Source: Afifellaceae bacterium
Lineage (GTDB): Bacteria; Pseudomonadota; Alphaproteobacteria; Rhizobiales; Afifellaceae
Direction of reading: 5' to 3'
DNA: 64,000 nt
Assembly (NCBI GenBank): GCA_028284625.1
Contig: JANQRH010000008.1
Coordinates: 163,441 to 227,440 of the forward strand
In this document: in pieces, positions 60,817 through 64,000 of the stretch
Layout of the letters: each line of letters opens with the position of its first letter
Numbering within the stretch: position 1 is the first letter of the stretch
Translations under genes and position numbers: made by a program
Notes under the pieces: model-generated
Seen by the model: only the letters and a program-made list of their open reading frames with translations
Database searches by the model: none
What the model was told of the DNA's origin: nothing

Positions 60817-62292
60817 ATGTCTGACATGCCCCGCGTCGAAGCTCCGCTTTTTCTCGGTATCGATGTCGGCACGACAGGCGTGCGCGCGCTGCTACTTGAC
60901 AGCGCGGGCCATCGAGTCGGTTCAGGCGCTGCGCCCACACCGACGGAAACGCCGGAACCGGGCATGTGTGAATATCCGCCCGATGCGCTTTGGAGCGCGG
61001 TCTGCTCAGCGGTTCGACAGTGCATGGCGTCCGCCCCCGGCTCAACGCCGGCGCCGGCGGGAATCGCGGTCGCCAGCATCGGGGAAGCCGCATTTGCACT
61101 CGATAAAGCGGGCAACGCGCTCGCCAATGCGACGGCGTGGTTCGATCCACGCGGCGCGGAGGATGCGGCCTGGGCGAGCGAGCGCATCGGATATGAGCGG
61201 TTCGTCGAAACGACGGGCATTGCGCCTGACCCGACGCTGGGCCTCAGCAAGCTTCTTTGGCTCAGGCGCTGTCGGCCTGATGTTTATTCAAAGGCGGTCC
61301 GCTGGCTCAACGTCGCCGATTGGGTCGCGTATCGCATGTGCGGTGCTGCGGCGACGGACTTTACGCTGGCGTCGCGCACCATGGCGCTCAATGTCACCGA
61401 TCTCGCCTGGGCTGAGGACATCCTGACGGAGCTTGACGTCGATCCCGGCCTCTTCGCGCCGTTGACGGCCAATGGCGCAGCACTTGGCGCGCTTACCGAG
61501 AAAGCTGCCGCCGAGCTTGGCCTTGAGCCGGGGCCAGTAATTGGCGTCGGCGGTCACGACCATGTCTGCGGGGCGATTGCGGCGGGGGCGACGCGGCCGG
61601 GCGTGATGCTCGATAGCTTCGGCACGGCTGAGGTCGTGCTTATGGTGACAGACAAGCCGATCGCCCCGGCCAGTCTCCAAGGCACCGGATTGGTGCGAGG
61701 CGCTTTGAACGTGGAAGCTCCGCTGACTTACATCCAGGGCGGGCTTTATTCGGCGGGTGGGGCGATTGAGTGGTTTCGCGGCACGCTCGCTGCGGGGGCC
61801 GACCACGCCGCCTTGCAGGCCAGCGCGGAACGCTCGCCGGCAGGCGCCAACGGGGTTCTCTTCAAGCCTTATCTACGCGGCCGCAATACGCCCCGGCCCG
61901 ACGCAAATGCGCGCGCCGCGTTCGACGGCTTGTCGGCGGAGACGAGCCTTGACGATATGGCGCGCGCGGTCCTGGAGGGGGTAGCGTGCGCCGGGCGCGA
62001 GATGGCGGACGCCGTTACCGCTGTTCCGGACGTTCCTGAGGTCAAGACCATCAAGCTGATCGGCGGCGGCACGCAGAACGCGCTGTTTGTCCGTATCAAG
62101 GCCAGCGTCTATGGCCGCCCGATCCAGATCGCGCCGATGAAGGACGGCGCAGCGCGCGGCGCCGCCTTGCTCGGGGCGCAGGCGTCGGGTGCGTTTTCCA
62201 GCTTTGACGACACCCTCGATGCGCTCGGCGAACCGTTCACAATCGTGGAGCCGGAGCCCGAATGGGTCGCGGCCTACGCCGATCAGAACTGA
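60817..62292 (+). CDS. FGGY-family carbohydrate kinase
   Basis: This 491-residue FGGY kinase has the phosphate loop FLGIDVGTTGVRALLLD near residue 13, ASIGEAAFALDKAGNALANATAWFDPRG near 88, the catalytic Asp in VGGHDHVCGAIAAG near 245 and the second ATP region IKLIGGGTQNALFVRIKAS near 410. The GEAAF segment at the substrate site is unlike xylulokinase GQMHG, so the substrate is uncertain. Its 3' end overlaps the YcaO start by 31 nt, so the two are likely co-translated. Confidence 0.83.
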   Translation: MSDMPRVEAPLFLGIDVGTTGVRALLLDSAGHRVGSGAAPTPTETPEPGMCEYPPDALWSAVCSAVRQCMASAPGSTPAPAGIAVASIGEAAFALDKAGNALANATAWFDPRGAEDAAWASERIGYERFVETTGIAPDPTLGLSKLLWLRRCRPDVYSKAVRWLNVADWVAYRMCGAAATDFTLASRTMALNVTDLAWAEDILTELDVDPGLFAPLTANGAALGALTEKAAAELGLEPGPVIGVGGHDHVCGAIAAGATRPGVMLDSFGTAEVVLMVTDKPIAPASLQGTGLVRGALNVEAPLTYIQGGLYSAGGAIEWFRGTLAAGADHAALQASAERSPAGANGVLFKPYLRGRNTPRPDANARAAFDGLSAETSLDDMARAVLEGVACAGREMADAVTAVPDVPEVKTIKLIGGGTQNALFVRIKASVYGRPIQIAPMKDGAARGAALLGAQASGAFSSFDDTLDALGEPFTIVEPEPEWVAAYADQN

Positions 62293-63533
62293 TTTCGTCG
62301 AGCACGAAAGGTCAGGCGCTGCAAGACGCAACGGCAAACAAGACCTATCGCCGGGGAACGCATCGCACGGTCTCGCCGGAAGAGACGATCGCGCAAGTCG
62401 GGCCGCTGCTGTCGACGTTCGGTATTACCCGTGTTGCCAATCTGACCGGTCTTGATCGTGTCGGTGTGCCGGTTGTCATGGTGTGTCGGCCGAATGCCAG
62501 GTCGAGTGCTGTCTTTCATGGGAAGGGCGTCGATTTGGACGCAGCAAAAGCGTCCGGGATCATGGAGGCGATCGAAACCTGGCACGCGGAACACATTCAC
62601 CTGCCGCTGCGGCTGGCAAGCTACGGGGAACTGAAGCAGTCGGGCCCGGCAGTTGATGCCTATGAACTGCCGCTAACTGTCGGCAGCGATCTCCACGACG
62701 AATTGCCGCTTCTATGGGTTGAAGGCGACGATCTGATTGGAGGCGCATGCGCATGGGTTCCCCATGAGCTGGTTCACATGAACACGGCCCTTCCAGACGC
62801 TCCAGGAACCGGTTGCTTTGCGGGAAGCACGAACGGCCTTGCCTCCGGCAACCATCTTCTGGAAGCGACAAGCCATGCGCTGTGTGAAGTGATCGAGCGC
62901 GATGCCACGACGCTCTGGCGGCACCGAGGGCAGGGCGACCGTGTCAGACTGGATCTGGCAAGCGTTGACGATGCCGATTGCGTTGCCGTGCTTGACCTTC
63001 TCCACCATGCAGAGCTGGAGGTCGCCGTATGGGACGTCACAACGGATGTCGGCGTGCCAGCCTTTCAATGCCTTCTCCTCGACCGCACGGGCGAAGCCGG
63101 CCATCTCGGCCAGGGGAGCGGCTGCCACCCACTCGCCGCGATCGCTCTCGTGCGGGCGCTCAGCGAAGCCGTTCAGGTCCGCACGACCTACATTGTCGGG
63201 TCGCGCGAAGACATCCGTCACGCGGATTACGAACCCGCGACGCTGGATTATCGCGTGCAGAGCGCGCGCCTATTGATGCAATCGGCCGATGCGATGCGCC
63301 CTTTCGACACTGTCTCATCGCATGACTTTCCTGACCTGCAGGCGGAGGTCGATTGGATTGTCGACCGGCTCAAATCAGCCGGCATCCGGCAGGCGGTCGT
63401 GGTTGACCTGACACAGTCGGCATTCGACGTCGCTGTTGTGCGGGCTGTCGTTCCGGGACTGGAGGGTTCCGATCATCTCCCCGATTATTCGCCGGGCGGG
63501 CGCGCTCGCGCGCTGATGCAGCGAACACAATGA
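62262..63533 (+). CDS. YcaO domain protein (TfuA-associated, thioamide-forming type)
   Basis: This 423-residue protein carries the YcaO ATP-binding motifs: SGIMEAIETWHAE near residues 98-110, EATSHALCEVIERDA near 201-215 and VRALSEAVQVR near 298-307. YcaO enzymes phosphorylate a backbone amide and let a nucleophile attack; with TfuA the nucleophile is sulfide, giving a thioamide. No PxPxP C-terminus is seen. The start is ATG 62262 inside the kinase gene, with GGAG at 5-nt spacing. The TfuA gene overlaps its stop (ATGA). The peptide or protein target is not identified in the window. Confidence 0.87.
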   Translation: MGRGLRRSELISSSTKGQALQDATANKTYRRGTHRTVSPEETIAQVGPLLSTFGITRVANLTGLDRVGVPVVMVCRPNARSSAVFHGKGVDLDAAKASGIMEAIETWHAEHIHLPLRLASYGELKQSGPAVDAYELPLTVGSDLHDELPLLWVEGDDLIGGACAWVPHELVHMNTALPDAPGTGCFAGSTNGLASGNHLLEATSHALCEVIERDATTLWRHRGQGDRVRLDLASVDDADCVAVLDLLHHAELEVAVWDVTTDVGVPAFQCLLLDRTGEAGHLGQGSGCHPLAAIALVRALSEAVQVRTTYIVGSREDIRHADYEPATLDYRVQSARLLMQSADAMRPFDTVSSHDFPDLQAEVDWIVDRLKSAGIRQAVVVDLTQSAFDVAVVRAVVPGLEGSDHLPDYSPGGRARALMQRTQ

Positions 63534-64000
63534 CCGCCTACGTCTTCGTGGGGCCGACGCTGAAGCCGCAGGAGGTCGCGGCTATCTTGCCCGATGCAAT
63601 TTGTCTGCCGCCGGTGGCGCAGGGCGATGTCTACCGTGCCGCGCGCACACATCCGCGCGCCATCGGTATCATTGACGGCTTTTTCAGCGGGGCGCCGTCG
63701 GTCTGGCACAAGGAAATTCTCTGGGCGCTTGCTGAGGGCGTGCCGGTCTTCGGCAGCGCAAGCATGGGTGCGCTACGTGCCGCGGAGCTTCACGCATTTG
63801 GCATGCGCGGCGTCGGGCGCATCTTTCAAGCCTATGTCGACGGAGATTTGGAAGACGATGACGAAGTCGCTGTCGTGCACGGCCCGCCGGAGACCGGGTA
63901 TGTGGCGGCGTCGGAGCCGATGGTGAACATTCGCGCGACATTGGAGCGGGCGAGGGCGGATGGTGTGATCTCCGAAACGCTCGGCGCGGAACTGGAGGCC
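63530..64000 (+). CDS. TfuA-like protein, truncated by the window end
   Basis: The reading frame from ATG 63530 stays open to the right edge (157 codons). Its start is MTAYVFVGPTLKPQEVAAI, then IIDGFFSGAPSVWHKEILWALAEGVPVFGSASMGALRAAEL from about residue 49, a run typical of TfuA (with the GSASMGALRAAE hallmark). TfuA proteins partner YcaO in backbone thioamidation and have been reported to release sulfide from a thiocarboxylated carrier. It overlaps the YcaO stop by 4 nt. The C-terminal part and any downstream genes, such as a precursor peptide, lie outside. Confidence 0.85.
   Translation, partial: MTAYVFVGPTLKPQEVAAILPDAICLPPVAQGDVYRAARTHPRAIGIIDGFFSGAPSVWHKEILWALAEGVPVFGSASMGALRAAELHAFGMRGVGRIFQAYVDGDLEDDDEVAVVHGPPETGYVAASEPMVNIRATLERARADGVISETLGAELEA

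Noticed and set aside
1..64000. CRISPR arrays, IS elements, tRNA or rRNA genes
   Set aside because: No regular spaced direct repeats, no transposase or terminal inverted repeats and no recognisable tRNA/rRNA segments were seen on reading; a covariance-model scan would be decisive.

Overview
The window is GC-rich DNA with densely packed operons, many ATGA/GTGA start-stop overlaps and many solute importers. It looks like an alphaproteobacterium, most likely of the Hyphomicrobiales (Rhizobiales). That placement is an inference from the gene families, the GC content, and an imperfect-hairpin intergenic element starting TTTAGAGC... of a kind common in that order. I see no rRNA, tRNA, CRISPR array, transposase or replication origin. 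The whole window reads as an accessory catabolic and transport region. No gene-free stretch exceeds 300 bases.

Layout. 1-3258 (+): the tail of a ROK-family protein, then a ribose-type ABC importer (binding protein, terminator, permease, ATPase). 3297-12238 (-): a polyol operon with an FGGY kinase, a LacI repressor with a perfect 18-bp operator, a MalEFGK-type ABC importer, a tagatose-3-epimerase-like enzyme and ribitol 2-dehydrogenase. Together these could take ribitol to D-ribulose, D-xylulose and xylulose-5-phosphate. 12493-17414 (+): six start-stop-overlapping genes (cupin isomerase, KDPG-type aldolase, shikimate-dehydrogenase-like enzyme, 2-hydroxyacid dehydrogenase, UlaG-like metallo-hydrolase, RpiR regulator) that look like an uncharacterised sugar-acid pathway. 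17432-20455 (-): a MetE-like C-terminal protein, an SDR and a LysR regulator. 20547-25421 (+): a sulfatase plus an ABC importer that lacks its own ATPase.

25557-43320 holds a cyclic-amide-type catabolic locus: two hydantoinase-A-like proteins, three DUF917 (S-methyl-thiohydantoin-desulfurase-type) proteins, a LuxR regulator with a 26-bp palindrome beside it, an Asp/Glu/hydantoin racemase, a polyamine/opine-type ABC importer, a nitroreductase-family protein, an M19 dipeptidase, an acetamidase/formamidase and an M24-fold protein that has lost metal ligands. 43632-46508: a di-haem MauG-like peroxidase convergent with a CRTAC1-type repeat protein. 46662-49872 (+): a xylose-type ABC importer, followed by a frame-broken fragment of a second CRTAC1/UnbV domain and then cutC. 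50839-56417 (-): a TRAP importer, a tandem OsmC protein and an FAD aromatic hydroxylase. 56534-60063 (-): a solitary molybdenum hydroxylase large subunit and an iron alcohol dehydrogenase.

60164-64000 (+) is the most unusual part: an HD-domain (PhnZ/TmpB-like) protein, an FGGY kinase, a YcaO cyclodehydratase and a TfuA protein (cut by the window end) in one tightly coupled operon. YcaO-TfuA pairs make thioamides, and their pairing with a sugar kinase and a possible di-iron oxygenase is not a layout I recognise. A second recurring theme is that all five ABC binding-protein genes are followed by RNA hairpins of unrelated sequence before the next operon gene, which would leave the binding protein over-expressed relative to the membrane parts.
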